Assembly: GCA_029378245.1 (NCBI GenBank)
Contig: JARKIF010000003.1
Coordinates: 868,001 to 932,000 of the forward strand
Direction: 5' to 3'
DNA from: Roridomyces roridus
Taxonomy: Eukaryota > Basidiomycota > Agaricomycetes > Agaricales > Mycenaceae
Length of the DNA stretch: 64,000 bases
The notes under the pieces were generated by a model. The model was not told where the DNA came from. It ran no database searches and saw nothing but the letters and a program-made list of their open reading frames with translations. Below, in pieces: positions 44,930 through 56,100 of the stretch (its first letter is position 1; every line of letters begins with the position of its first letter). The translations under genes were made by a program, and so were the position numbers.

Positions 44930-46250
44930 CGATTGCGTTGTCTACAGCGTAGGAAAAAGTCAAGAAGGTCCGGGGACATTTGGTAGAGTGGTTTCGGACG
45001 TTGTACAGGTCAGTTTAGTGGTTTGGTACAAATTTGTGGCTTTTCAGTTACTGAAATCGCTCGTTCAAGTTGTCAAGACCACTGCTTCCGATATCGTTGG
45101 TTCCTCGGACAGTGAAGCGCACGACGGCTGGTCGAAGGACGAGAATGGCAAAGAGCGGCAGATTTCCGAGTCTCTGTGTGGCGTCTAAGCATTTTCAATT
45201 TCACTCACCTGTTTGAGGACTCGGCTGACAATTGAAGAAGAGCGACATGTGGGTTTGGAGGGCAGCTCAGCTTACTGTAGTCTGACAGCGGACGCTGGGT
45301 CGTGAAGTGAGTAGCTGAATTTGTTGGCTCATTCTTTCTCAGCCCAAAGACAATCTTTCAGGCCTTTGGTAGAGTGCCCTTCGGACTTTGTATAGGTCAG
45401 TGGTTTGCTTTGTAGCTGCTCAGTAACTGAAGTCGTTGGTTCAGATTTACTAATGCTCTGGTTACGGCCTAATGTACGTTCGTTGGTTGCGATTTCTCTC
45501 ACTCCTGTGTCCCGTGACTCTCTCGATAAAGCCTTTCCAATTTCACACACCCTGGATAAGTCCTTGCTAACCTGAAAATTGAAGAAGAGCGGCATGGGCG
45601 TCTAGTTTAGTCTGAGACTGGGCGTGGTTGGTCGAATGAATGGCACTCAGGTCCACAAGTGAGTAGCTGAATTAGGCTTGATAATTCATAATTTCTGAGC
45701 CCCAAAAACATTTTTTTTTCAGGCCGTCTAAGTATATCTTTGCACATGCGAGCAAAGACGAAAGATCATGAAAAAAGACATTGCCCAATTCCAAGGCCGG
45801 AATTTCGGCTGGTCATTGGTGAGGCAAATGTTCCAGGTGAATCGAGACGCGTAGAAAGACGCTCAGATCACTAATACAAGCAGAAAGGTATTCACACAAC
45901 CGAGGAAGAAAACATCAGTGGATGGTAGGGTAGTCTGGTCGGGGTTGGTTCAATGAATCAGTTCAACGGGCGGAGCGCTCCGGTCGCGAAGTGAGGAGTC
46001 GAATTGATATTCTAATTTCTTCTCAGCCTACAGACCATTTTTCAGGCCGTCTGCACACCTCTGAGCCTCTGAAAATGCGAACAAAGACGAAAACCATGAA
46101 AAACGGCGTTCTCCAATCTCAGGGCCGGAATTTCAGCTCGTCGTTGGTGAGGCGGGTGTTTAAAATGAAGTAAGACGCGTAGAAAGACTCTCAGATGACC
46201 GATACAAGCAGGGATGCGGGCAAGGAGTCGCAGAAAGAGATTTAAAACTC
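44930..46250. repeat. degenerate tandem repeat, ~345-bp unit, three to four copies
   Basis: Markers recur at regular spacing: GTGAGTAGCTGAAT at 45308 and 45660 and a variant at 45990; ATTGAAGAAGAGCG at 45230 and 45572; GGCCGGAATTTC at 45799 and 46121; TTGGTAGAGTG at 44981 and 45366. The unit has no coding potential. It lies wholly upstream of the aspartic protease. Confidence 0.7.
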
Positions 46251-46276
46251 CGATCAATTGAATGTCCGACGGGACC

Positions 46277-46284
46277 TATAAATA
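46277..46284 (+). promoter_or_regulatory. TATA box of the aspartic protease gene
   Basis: TATAAATA, 69 bp before the ATG at 46353, followed by a CT-rich leader and CACCATG start context. Confidence 0.6.
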
Positions 46285-46352
46285 CCTGTCCTCTTCGGAA
46301 CCCTTCTCTTCCACCGACCACCACCATCTCTCCCCATTCCATACATACCACC

Positions 46353-47973
46353 ATGTCTCAGTCTACCATCCACCGCGTCGAGTTCAAGACCAACGTCGTC
46401 CACATCAACGACGTCAAGCAACGCGACCTCGCGCGCGCCAAGCACCTCGTCGCTGGCCACCAGCCCCATGGGCCCAACGCGAAGAAGCACCAGCAGCCCA
46501 AGCAGGGCGGTGATGAGATCCCCGTAATGAACAACGGTGCGTCGAATTACTCTCCCTTTCATACTCCCATCTTGACGTTGCTCCAGGCGTCACCTACTTA
46601 GCCAGCTGTGGTTTTGGTGAACCGGCGACGAATTGTTCCCTTTTGATCGACACCGGTTCTTCCAACACCTGGGTCAAGAAGGAGAAGTACAAGGTTACGT
46701 CTACTTCCAAGGTGCGTCTGCTATATGCTCTCATGTTCGACTCTCCTTCTGACATCGTTCAAGGACACGCGCAAGCCTTTCGTATGTTTCCTCATCCTTC
46801 TTTAACGCTTCGCCTCACTTCTTCAGTCGATAACCTATGGCTTGGGATCTTGCTCCGGTAGTGAATGTATGCGCCTCTTTCTTCGTCGTCTTCCTTCGGT
46901 TGACTCAACTTCGCGCAGACACGGACCGACTCACGCTGAGCCAGGACCTCGTTATTGAGAACCAGTCGATTGGCGTCGCCGACAAATCTGATCAAATGCC
47001 GAACATGGATGGTATTCTGGGAGTCGGCCCCGTCGCCCTTACCAAGAGTGAGTCCTGTATTCTCTTCCTGGGTCCCGACTGATGTTTTCGTAGACACCAT
47101 GGCTCCCGACGCATCGAACCCCAACGGCATCGCGACCGTCATGGACAACCTCAAGGGCCAAGACAAGATCAAGATCGAGTGCATTGGCATTGGCTACACG
47201 CCGACCACCAAACTGAACGCTGCGACCGGAAACCTCTCGTTTGGCGGACCGGATTCCACTCAGTTGTTTGATTTCCTCTGTCCATTTGTCGTACTGATAC
47301 CTCCAAGGTGCGACGGCAAGCTCAACTACGTTCCCATCACCTCTACCTACCCCGCATCCGAGTACTGGGGCATTGACCAGAGCATCAACTATGGCAACAC
47401 GGAGATTATGGCCAAGTGTGCTGGTATTAGCGATAGTGCGTGTTCTTTGCCTCTTCTCTCAACTCTTCTCTCATCTCCGACAGCCGGAACGACCCTCATC
47501 CTTCTTCCCCAAAACGTTTACGAGCTCTACCAGCAGAAGACCGGAGCCAAGGTCGACCAGTACGTTCATTCCCTGGCGCTATTCCCGCACATCCTTGATT
47601 TTTTTTTTCAGGACGACCGGCCTCCTGACTGTAACCCAGGCGCAGTACGAGAAAATGGAGAGCCTTTACTTCTGCGTCGGCGGTGTCAGCTCCACGTTCC
47701 TCTCTTCCTCGCGCCCACTCACCCTTGTTCCAGGAAAAATACGAGATTACCCCCAACGCTCAGATCTGGCCCCGCAAGGAGGACTCGACGCTCAACATTC
47801 CGTCGGGTGAAATTGCGTTGGTCGTTGCAAGTATTGGCGATATCAAGGCGGGCGATGGTCTTTGCTTCATCAACGGCTTTTCGTTCTTGCAACGCGTATA
47901 CTCTGTCTACGACACGACCAACGCCCGGATCGGATACGCCCCGACCAAGTACACCCACGCGACCACCAACTGA
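46353..47973 (+). CDS. A1-family aspartic protease without signal peptide
   Basis: About nine exons. The N-terminus (MSQSTIHRVEFKTNVVHIND) is hydrophilic and lacks a secretion signal. First catalytic motif LLIDTGSSNTWVKK; second is formed across an intron, GISD-TGTTLILLP. Between them YGLGSCSGSE-type flap region, DRLTLSQDLVIENQSIGVAD, MDGILGVGP and STYPASEYWGIDQSINYG. The end YSVYDTTNARIGYAP is typical. Both Asp residues survive, so a working pepsin-like enzyme is expected. Similar polyporopepsin-type proteins exist in agarics, some without obvious signal. Intracellular or non-classical export would follow if the start is right. Confidence 0.86.
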
Positions 47974-48700
47974 GTATCATCGCAATTAGAATCGAATAGT
48001 TCAATTGTAATAGTAGAATATTAATGATGCACCTCCCTTTGAGATGTTTACTCCTGTATCACTCCACGTGATCGTCGCCAGCGGCCAACTCTGCTTTGAA
48101 CCACCATGTCGAATTTCCGATCAAGTTCGTCCGGCATTCTGCTACTTCGTCTTTCCGGGAACTTGACTCTATGCCCGTCTTGATCAACTCCTGGATGCCC
48201 CCAGTCCTTCAAGTCGTCCACAACTCCACAACTTCAGTTGCAGGCAAGTTTCCGACGCGGCAACTCGCTCCAGAGACGACCTCTGTTTCATGCTTGGTTC
48301 TTCTCAAGCCCTCCAGGCATCGTACGGTCTCCAAAGAAGGGGGCACGCTTTCGGCCTGCGACTCGATGCCACAAAGGAGCAAACTGAGGTCGCGTGTGGC
48401 TTCGTTCGTAAGTACTAAGTACAGTTCATTCTATTTCCGAAGACGCCGCTCTGCTTTTGCAACCCACTGTGGCTCGACATGCACACCTGTGTTCACTCCT
48501 GAGCGGCCCTGGCAGCAAATTCCTACCTCACGCTCAAGTTCCACTTGAATGGGAGCTCGCATCCAAGTTGGACGCACGGCGGAAGGCGGTTTTGACGGGT
48601 GTCTGGGCTCCTAATTTACGTGCAACGCCGGGCCATCAAGATTCTTTCAGCTCACGGGCACAAGTCCTGGCTGGTATAAACGCGTAAGTTGACTCCCGTG
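47974..48700. other. intergenic, nothing recognised
   Basis: 727 bp after the protease; short frames only. It leads into a relic of the small secreted protein family. Confidence 0.4.
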
Positions 48701-48739
48701 CGTCGCATTCACTCAGTACTCGTAATCCTGACTTGGCAC

Positions 48740-48890
48740 ATGCAGCTCATCTCTTTTGACCATTATCCCATCACCGCAAACTTTCAATCGCAGCGGACTT
48801 GAACTCTCGTCGCATCTTGTCAGTGTTTGCCAGTTTTTCAACTCCGGATTGATGCCCAATTCAATTTCCCAGCTCGATTGGATTTTATAA
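48740..48890 (+). pseudogene. relic of the small secreted protein family (last exon)
   Basis: The stretch around 48775-48840 matches the last exon of the gene at 61677 (compare GACTTGGACTCTCGTCGCAT at 62338 with GACTTGAACTCTCGTCGCAT here). Only the 3' end remains, 500 bp left of the Gypsy insertion, while the other family members lie right of it. Confidence 0.6.
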
Positions 48891-49124
48891 CTGTTCCGCA
48901 AGGTTTTTCGTTTGCATTGGAACATGACACACATTGATGCTCACTGCACCCGCGGACCCCACCCCCTTACCCCATACCCCACCTCTGACCCGCGACCCGT
49001 GCTCTTCCTTCGATGTCTTGTGTCAGTTCCACACCTGGGTCCCGAGTCGAGGTGGATCATAGTTGGGCAAGGTTGGCCCGGGGTGTACGCAGGCCAAAGC
49101 TCTTCGTCGTCCAATCGTTATCCC

Positions 49125-49216
49125 CACCTCGGTCTCCATTCTTTGAACCTCGGCTCCCTTTTCACAACGGGTTGGATACGAAAGGACGGTTTTCATAAAC
49201 CTCTTCTGCTGCTCAT
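49125..49216 (+). repeat. left part of a tandem repeat split by the Gypsy insertion
   Basis: GGTCTCCATTCTTTGAACCT... matches 61371-61463 on the other side of the element. Joining 49216 to 61214 recreates an unbroken unit, which confirms the insertion point. Confidence 0.75.
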
Positions 49217-50117
49217 TGAGGTACGGGCCATCGTACCACGGGAGAAATCATGCCAGAAGGCCAAGATTTCGCGAATTTCATATTGGCGTGCAAGTTGGGA
49301 TCGAAGAAGGTGCGAAGATATCAGTCAGATCATCACGTGATCCGAACGCGTCGCGTCGCGTCCAAGTCGCGTCGCTGCACTCTGCCACACCACAAATGCC
49401 ACGACTTGTGGAGCTCTGTGGAGCTCATCGGAGCCGATAGAAGGATGCAGAACATCCCAGATGCTCGAGAACAATACCATAGCTCGAGTATGACTCGGGT
49501 ATGGCTCGGGCATGGCTCGGGGAGAGACAGTGTACCTAGCGACGGAGTCAGTCGTTAGGAGGGACAATAGTGCACTGGATTGGACAAAGTACAAACAGTA
49601 GTAGTATAAATTAGCGAGTAGAATACCTGGAACGGGAAATACGAACACGGGATTTTACGGAACTACCACTACGGAACGACTACGATTTACGGTTTCGGCA
49701 TACGACTACGACATACGACTACGGTTTCGACAACACTCTGCTTCTTTCTATACTCGCTCTCATCAGCCTGAACCGTTCAAGACACTGACTTGCAGGATAT
49801 AGCATTTTCATATTGAGCTGGTCTCAATTCAACAACGACAACGACGACTCTCTGGCGACATCCATTTGAATTTGATTGTTGATTTCTGATTTTCTAGGTT
49901 TCACATTGCATACGCTGGTCGTTGCTTTTACTTGCTCCACACCTATTGTCTCATCCGAACTAGATTTGGTCGTATACTTCGGCCCGAACCCCCCGAACAC
50001 ACACACTTGCTCGCGCGCACCACTCATCTTCCCACAACCTCACCCCATCGTACTCTCGGCTGGTCCAGGGTATTTTATTGGTTTTGTTTCATTGGTGGTT
50101 CGTACGTTCGCATTTCA
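49217..50117 (+). repeat. 5' LTR
   Basis: 901 bp, TGAGGTACGG...CGCATTTCA. A TATAAATTA box at 49607-49615 may drive the sense transcript. It contains GCGTCGCGTCGCG-type short repeats (49347-49375) and a CTACGACTACGA-like array (49665-49740). Only one difference from the 3' LTR was noticed (C at 49667, G at 60759). Confidence 0.93.
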
Positions 50118-50135
50118 TCTGGAGCCCACCGCGAG
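50118..50135 (+). other. probable primer-binding site
   Basis: Two bases after the 5' LTR, TGGAGCCCACCGCGAGG begins with TGG, the complement of a tRNA CCA end, at the place a tRNA primer must pair. The tRNA species was not identified. Confidence 0.5.
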
Positions 50136-50485
50136 GGGTGGTTCATTCGGATTTTACATACATTTGATTGCGCTGGTCGCGATCTATTCGGCATCTACCA
50201 AGCATACACAGGTTCACGCCTACAGAACACGGACGTAACGAGGTTCGAGCCTCAACACAACAACGGATCTCTGCATATCGAGATCGACTCTCACAGCAGT
50301 CACAACACGCAAGCATCGCAGGCGACGCTTACACTTCCACCACGGATAACTTGCTGGACGAGTATCCATTTTCCAACGACTCTTTATTCGACGAACAACA
50401 ACCGTTTGACGACTCCGAGTCAGACACATCCGACGAGTTTCATTTTACTCTTCGACCAGCTACATTCGAACAACAACAACACGCT

Positions 50486-51625
50486 ATGGCAAACAACGCT
50501 GCAGCAAACGCACCGGCTGGTACCGGTGTAGCAAACTTCCGAGTTCCGCGCTCGTGGGATCCCAACGCCCCGAGGTTCACCACGCAGGACAAGGATGACT
50601 TACGCAACTTCCTCGAACAAGTCGACGATATAATCGCGCTGGCGCAGATTAACGACGATGACGAGAAGAAGCACTTGATGACGAGCTACCTGCCTCTCAA
50701 ACGACGTGAGGAGTGGCGCACTCTGTCCGAGTACACGACCGCTGGACGGACGTACGAGGACTTCAAGGCTGCCATTCTTAGAGCCTATCCTGAGATTCAA
50801 CAGGACAAGGCGGGGACGCTACAAGAATTAGAGATTTTGTGCGACGAGAACAGAGGCATACGGAGAGCGGATGAAGGGCGTTTGATGCGCTTCGGCATGT
50901 CATTCCAACGTCTGATCAGTAAACTCGTCCGCCCACCCGCCATTATTCTCAACAAGGAAGCGTGCCGACGCTATTTGGACACGCTAGATCGCAACTTCGC
51001 TGAACAGATACGCACGGCGATCAGCACACGCAACATGGTCAAGGACGACTTACGAGCAGCAGGACTCAACGCACCAGCACCGGGTGCCGCGGGACCGAAT
51101 GGCCTGGATCGCAAGGAGGATCCATACCAGCTCGAAGAACTAGTCGAGATGGCCGAGCGCCTAGCAAACAAGGGCGGCACAGACTCTGACGACGGCCACG
51201 AGATTCGGCGTTCGGACCGCTTTCCGACAGTCAAGATCGAACCACGCGATTCAAGACTTGAAGAGCTCGGTGGTGAGTTATCCGGACTCCGAGACGCGTT
51301 CTCTGTGGCGCAGAAACAGTCCAAGGCTGCGCATGACGAGTTGATGAAGATGCTGCAACAAACGACGCGTAGCGCTGGCGCTACTCGAGACGATGAGCAG
51401 CGTCCAGACACCGGAATGCGAGGCGTCTATCCGAACCCCTACGTACCTGACCGACAAGTCAATCGTGGATTTTCCGGGCCCACGCAACGTGGTGGATGCT
51501 ACTATTGCGATGGTCAAGATCATTTCGCACGAGATTGTTCCGTCAAGGCGGCGCACATACACAAGGGTTGGGTTGTCGTCGAGGATGGCCAACAGAGGCT
51601 TGCAGATGGAGGATACATTCCTTGA
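50486..51625 (+). CDS. Gag polyprotein (to in-frame TGA)
   Basis: From the ATG at 50486 about 379 residues: a helical capsid-like region (WRTLSEYTTAGRTYEDFKAA, AILRAYPEI) and a CCHC zinc knuckle (CYYCDGQDHFARDC) near 51500 that binds RNA. An open frame without ATG reaches back to about 50168. TGA at 51623-51625 ends it, but the same frame continues to 52015, so the stop is either a lesion, a readthrough site or a true end. Confidence 0.85.
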   Translation: MANNAAANAPAGTGVANFRVPRSWDPNAPRFTTQDKDDLRNFLEQVDDIIALAQINDDDEKKHLMTSYLPLKRREEWRTLSEYTTAGRTYEDFKAAILRAYPEIQQDKAGTLQELEILCDENRGIRRADEGRLMRFGMSFQRLISKLVRPPAIILNKEACRRYLDTLDRNFAEQIRTAISTRNMVKDDLRAAGLNAPAPGAAGPNGLDRKEDPYQLEELVEMAERLANKGGTDSDDGHEIRRSDRFPTVKIEPRDSRLEELGGELSGLRDAFSVAQKQSKAAHDELMKMLQQTTRSAGATRDDEQRPDTGMRGVYPNPYVPDRQVNRGFSGPTQRGGCYYCDGQDHFARDCSVKAAHIHKGWVVVEDGQQRLADGGYIP

Positions 51626-52015
51626 GGGAAAGGTTCAGCGGCGACTCGTGTAGAAGAGTACTGGCAGCGCAAGGGTGCTGCGGGTCAAAACTACGTTGAG
51701 TCCTACTTCAACGCTGCACCCGACGATGAGGTGGATGTACTGAGAGACGAAATACGCACCCTCCGAGTTAAACTGAACCAAGTAGCGACTGGACAGTCGT
51801 TAAACCCAGCTTCAGTCATGCACGCAGGCATTTCGAACTCGCAGCCCCCGCCGTCCTCTAATCCAGTGAGTACGACACCATCGCTCAACATGGAAGATTT
51901 TGGACGCACCATCTACAATATGATGCAGGGAAACACTGCGTCTGAACAATTCGTCCAGACACGCAGCAAGACGAAGGCGGTATCATTCCGAGAGCCGCCT
52001 GAGCAGGGTTTTTAA
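51626..52015 (+). CDS. Gag-frame extension after the TGA
   Basis: The reading frame of gag stays open for 129 more codons, with a coiled coil (VDVLRDEIRTLRVKLNQV) and ending SFREPPEQGF just before TAA. The compact, acidic then basic composition resembles a real Gag C-terminus. It ends precisely at a frameshift heptamer. Confidence 0.6.
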   Translation, partial: GKGSAATRVEEYWQRKGAAGQNYVESYFNAAPDDEVDVLRDEIRTLRVKLNQVATGQSLNPASVMHAGISNSQPPPSSNPVSTTPSLNMEDFGRTIYNMMQGNTASEQFVQTRSKTKAVSFREPPEQGF

Positions 52016-53163
52016 AGGTCCCGACGATGGAGGCACCGGCGAAGCCTCCGGAGGGGAATCGACCTGCAACAATGAGAGAAGAGACGGAGGGAAGGGTGGA
52101 ATTGCCCTACCGCTTCGTTAGGCCAGTAGGGACTGGGGCCCGAACCTCGCCAGCGCCCGAAAACCAGGTTGAACGCCGGTTCATTGAAGACACTCGCAAA
52201 TCTTATGAACTACGTGCACCGGTTCAACGAGAAGGACTCACCGATGAATTGCTCGAACGGATCAATGACACAGAGGTTACTATGCGACTCGGCGATCTAT
52301 TTGGTATGAGCAAGGACCTACGTGAAGGAGAACGGCTACGACTCACCCGAGTTCGGCAACCTGTCAAGGATGACTCGGATCAACCGGCAACGGACCGACA
52401 ACCCACTCCTACACCCAAAGTCGCACCCAAAGTCCCGGAGGTCGAACAGAAGACGGTTATGCGGCTCGCTGAACTTGACAGTCAGTTGATGCTGAGTGCT
52501 GTTGAAATGGGAGACTTACCCGAGATTGAGGGAGTATTCGTGACAACAGTGGCGGCTGAGAATATCCCGGCTGGTTCTGTGATCGCTCAAGATCCGTATT
52601 TGCAGTACCTCGAGACTTTGGAACGAGAGGAAGACGCACGTCCAATTTACGTTGCACGTGCTTCCGTTCCTCTGCGCGTCACCTATCCACACATCAACAG
52701 TCAAGGACCGATTGAATGTGTGCTAGATTCTGGCTCACAGATTGTTTCAATGTCGCTCGAACACGCACAAGCATGTGGTTTAGTTTGGGACCCGAACATC
52801 AACATCTACATGCAAAGTGCTAACGGTCAGCTCGAGAAATCAATGGGCCTAGCACGGAACGTACCGTTCCGTTGGGGCGAGCTCAAGATCTATCTTCAAG
52901 TCCATGTTATCAAGAACCCGGCCTACAAGGTTCTTCTGGGGCGTCCGTTTGATGTTTTGACCAAGAGTCGAACGGATCATGAAGACGGAAACCATCTACT
53001 GACGTTGACGGATCCAAACACCGGGCAGGCATGGACTGTGCCTACCTACGATCGCGTCAAGGAGCGAGTCAAGCCTACTGAACCACAAACTCAGACTCGA
53101 GGCGTTGTTGCAAAGCAAACCAGCAACGTACCAACGGATTTTCACCTCCCTTCGAGGAACTGA
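52003..53163 (+). CDS. Pol part 1: retroviral-type aspartic protease
   Basis: The frame is open from 52003; the first ATG is 52027. The N-terminal ~220 residues are a charged linker. The protease core reads IECVLDSGSQIVSMS (the DSG catalytic triad), then GLARNVPFRWGELKIYLQVH and YKVLLGRPFDVL, the ILGR-type flap partner. It would cleave Gag-Pol. It stops at 53163 while the RT frame opens at 53082 in the -1 frame. Confidence 0.85.
   Translation, partial: AGFLKVPTMEAPAKPPEGNRPATMREETEGRVELPYRFVRPVGTGARTSPAPENQVERRFIEDTRKSYELRAPVQREGLTDELLERINDTEVTMRLGDLFGMSKDLREGERLRLTRVRQPVKDDSDQPATDRQPTPTPKVAPKVPEVEQKTVMRLAELDSQLMLSAVEMGDLPEIEGVFVTTVAAENIPAGSVIAQDPYLQYLETLEREEDARPIYVARASVPLRVTYPHINSQGPIECVLDSGSQIVSMSLEHAQACGLVWDPNINIYMQSANGQLEKSMGLARNVPFRWGELKIYLQVHVIKNPAYKVLLGRPFDVLTKSRTDHEDGNHLLTLTDPNTGQAWTVPTYDRVKERVKPTEPQTQTRGVVAKQTSNVPTDFHLPSRN
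52006..52012 (+). promoter_or_regulatory. -1 ribosomal frameshift heptamer (GGGTTTT)
   Basis: In the gag frame the sequence reads G GGT TTT followed directly by TAA: the canonical X XXY YYZ pattern. A -1 slip leads into the protease frame, which is open from 52003. No downstream pseudoknot was worked out. Confidence 0.65.
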
Positions 53164-53186
53164 TACAGCGGTGTCAAGGAGAAGAG

Positions 53187-56100
53187 ATGGGCGTTATCCT
53201 AGGGTTTGACGAGAGTGGGGAGATGCGGATCGAACGAGTTTACGAGCCTAGAGGAGGAATTATGAATCCGGAGAAGATTATTGAGGCGTATGTGGCGGCC
53301 TCGGATGATGTGCCAGAATTAATTGAAGACTTACCGGCGGCAAGTCTCTTTGCATCATATCGGAAGCAAGAGATCGAGGATGTGGATGGAGTTCCATACA
53401 AAGTCTTCTCCAATATTTTGCAAGAGCCTGAACAGCGGCGACGCAAGAAGGGATCAACGCGCATACGGCAGGATCGCTGGGATACACGTACCTCTCATTC
53501 CGTGGATTCGGATGTGCGTTGCGCGTGTTGCCAGTCGATCGACTTCATCCATCCGACCGACGAGGACAATGTTGCGGAGACAGCTACCGACCCAGTTGTA
53601 TCAGTATATGCAGGGAAGAAATATAAACCTGTTGGATTGAAGGTTAGACCCGTATACACTGAGCTGCCGGAGAAATACCGCATCAAGCGCGAGATTAAAG
53701 GCAATCCCTTGGAAGGGATGAGACCTTTGAATGAGAAGCCAACGGAATACTCACCTGGAACTCGATATACTCAAGAACGCAAAGATGAAATGGAGACACG
53801 TCATGCGGGGTTCCTACAACCAGAAGAATTAAAACTTATGCACGAACTGGTAACCAATCACGAACAGGCTTTCGCTTGGACCGACGAAGAACGGGGAAGT
53901 TTCAGACATGACTTCTTCCCACCAGTTGAATTCCCGTTGGTTGAACATGAGACGTGGGTCGAGAGGAGCATTCCGATACCACGTGGACAGCTCGAAGAAT
54001 TCTGCAAGATCATCAAGAGACGGTTAGACGCCGGCGTATACGAGCCCTCAAACGCGTCTTACCGGAGCAAGTTTTTCGGAGTCTTGAAGAAGGACGGCAA
54101 GAGCATACGGTTAGTGCATGCTTTGGAGCCGTTGAACGCAGTGACCATCGCTCACTCGGGACTACCACCTGCAACGGAGGAATTAGCAAATCATTTCGCG
54201 GGACGGGCCTGTGGTGGATGCCTAGACCTGTTCTCGGGATATGATCACCGGGATATTGCAGAGGGATCCCGGGACTTTACGACTTTCCAGACGCCATTTG
54301 GAGCACTACGGTTGGTCAAACTGCCGCAAGGTTGGACGAATAGTGTTCCAATCTTCCATGACGACGTGACGTATATCCTGCAAGACGAAATTCCACACAT
54401 TACGATGCCCTATATTGACGACGTACCCATCAGAGGACCAGGATCGCGCTACGAGTTGCCGGATGGCACTTGCGAGTCAATTCCGGGGAACTCGGGCATT
54501 CGGCGCTTCGTCTGGGAATATTTTCAAGATTTGAATCGTGTCGTCCAACGTATCAAGTACTGTGGAGGGACCTTTTCGGGCAGCAAGTCGGTTCTATGTG
54601 CCGGAGAATTCCATGTTGTCGGCCATGTCTGTTCGTTTGAAGGGCGCAAGCCTGATACGGACAGAATTGGTGTGATTACGCGATGGGGAGCATTGAAGGA
54701 CGTATCGGAAGTGCGTCGTTTCCTGGGAACCGTCGGCGTTCTGCGCATGTTCGTCAAAGACTACGCGATACTTACTCGCCCAATTCAGAAATTGACGCGG
54801 AAAGACGTGGAATTCGAGTGGGGCTCTGAACAGGAATCAGCAATGGTCAAATTGAAAGAGGCTTTGGCCAACGCACCGTGCTTGAAACCCCTCAATTATG
54901 ATTGGGATTCGGACGTGGTGTTGGCAGTGGACACGTCATGGATGGCCGTCGGCATCCAAATTTACCAAGTTGATCCGAACGATCGGCGGAAGCGATATTA
55001 CGCCAAGTTCGCATCAATCGGACTTAATCGGCGCGAAGCCGAGTTCTCACAACCTAAACGGGAGCTCTATGGCTTGAAACGAGCTCTCGAAGCCATGCAA
55101 TATTGGCTATTGGGTTGTCGACGCCTAGTTGTCGAGATGGACGCCAAATACATTCAGGGAATGTTGAACAATCCCGGGATGGGTCCCAATGCGACGATTA
55201 ACCGCTGGATTGAACAGATATTAATGTTCAAGTTCCAGTTGAAGCATGTCAAGGGTACGAACTTTCCACCAGACGGACTGTCTCGTCGAGAGTATCAACC
55301 CGGCGACGAGATTTGGCCAGACGATGAAGACGACGGCGAGTTGAACGGCCCGCCAGAGTTGCATCCGGACTGGGAATACGATGCAGAACAACCCCTGGAC
55401 TTCGATGAATTCAAGCACGGAATTGATACGCGTGGCGGCTACTTACAGGAGTTATCAGGGTACGCCATGGATTTGGCCGACTTTGAGACCGAATTGGAGG
55501 TAGCGCGCTGCGAGGAGAAGGCTGTATCAACACATGTACAACAAGCCTACGCAGCTGAAGGTTTGGTTGTACCCACCTACGTTCAAATGGAATCTGCGGA
55601 GCAAGGATTGCTTCCCTCAGACGAGTTCCGTGGAGACGTAGACAACTACGACGAAGAACACCGGAGTGCTGGAGCGCGACTCCAAGACGAACGCCTCACA
55701 ATGGTGGAGGCGTGGTTGAAGAATCCAATGCAACGGCCAGACGGAATGGGAAGTGATGAAAGCTACAAACGCTTCATCAGATTCACGTCTAAATTCTTCC
55801 TGAAAGACGATAGACTTTACCGTCGTGGCAAGAATTCAATGCCCTTGCTGGTCGTACGCAAGGAGGACCGGATGTTTATGATGCGTGCAGCGCACGATGC
55901 GCTGGGTCACCGAGGCGCCTTTGCAACCAAAGCGCTGTTGGAGAACAGATTCTGGTGGTCGGACATGGAAAGCGATGTTCGCTGGTACGTGAAGACTTGC
56001 CATCTGTGTCAAAAACGAAGACTTGCCATCTTGAAGGCGCCACCAGTGGTGTCGTCTACGCCAAGTATCTTTCAAAAGGTACACACCGATGTTATGCATA

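Noticed and set aside
49217..50117. Several identical ~100-residue frames in both LTRs
   Set aside because: They are open by chance in duplicated LTR sequence, have no start context or domain, and appear twice because the LTR does.
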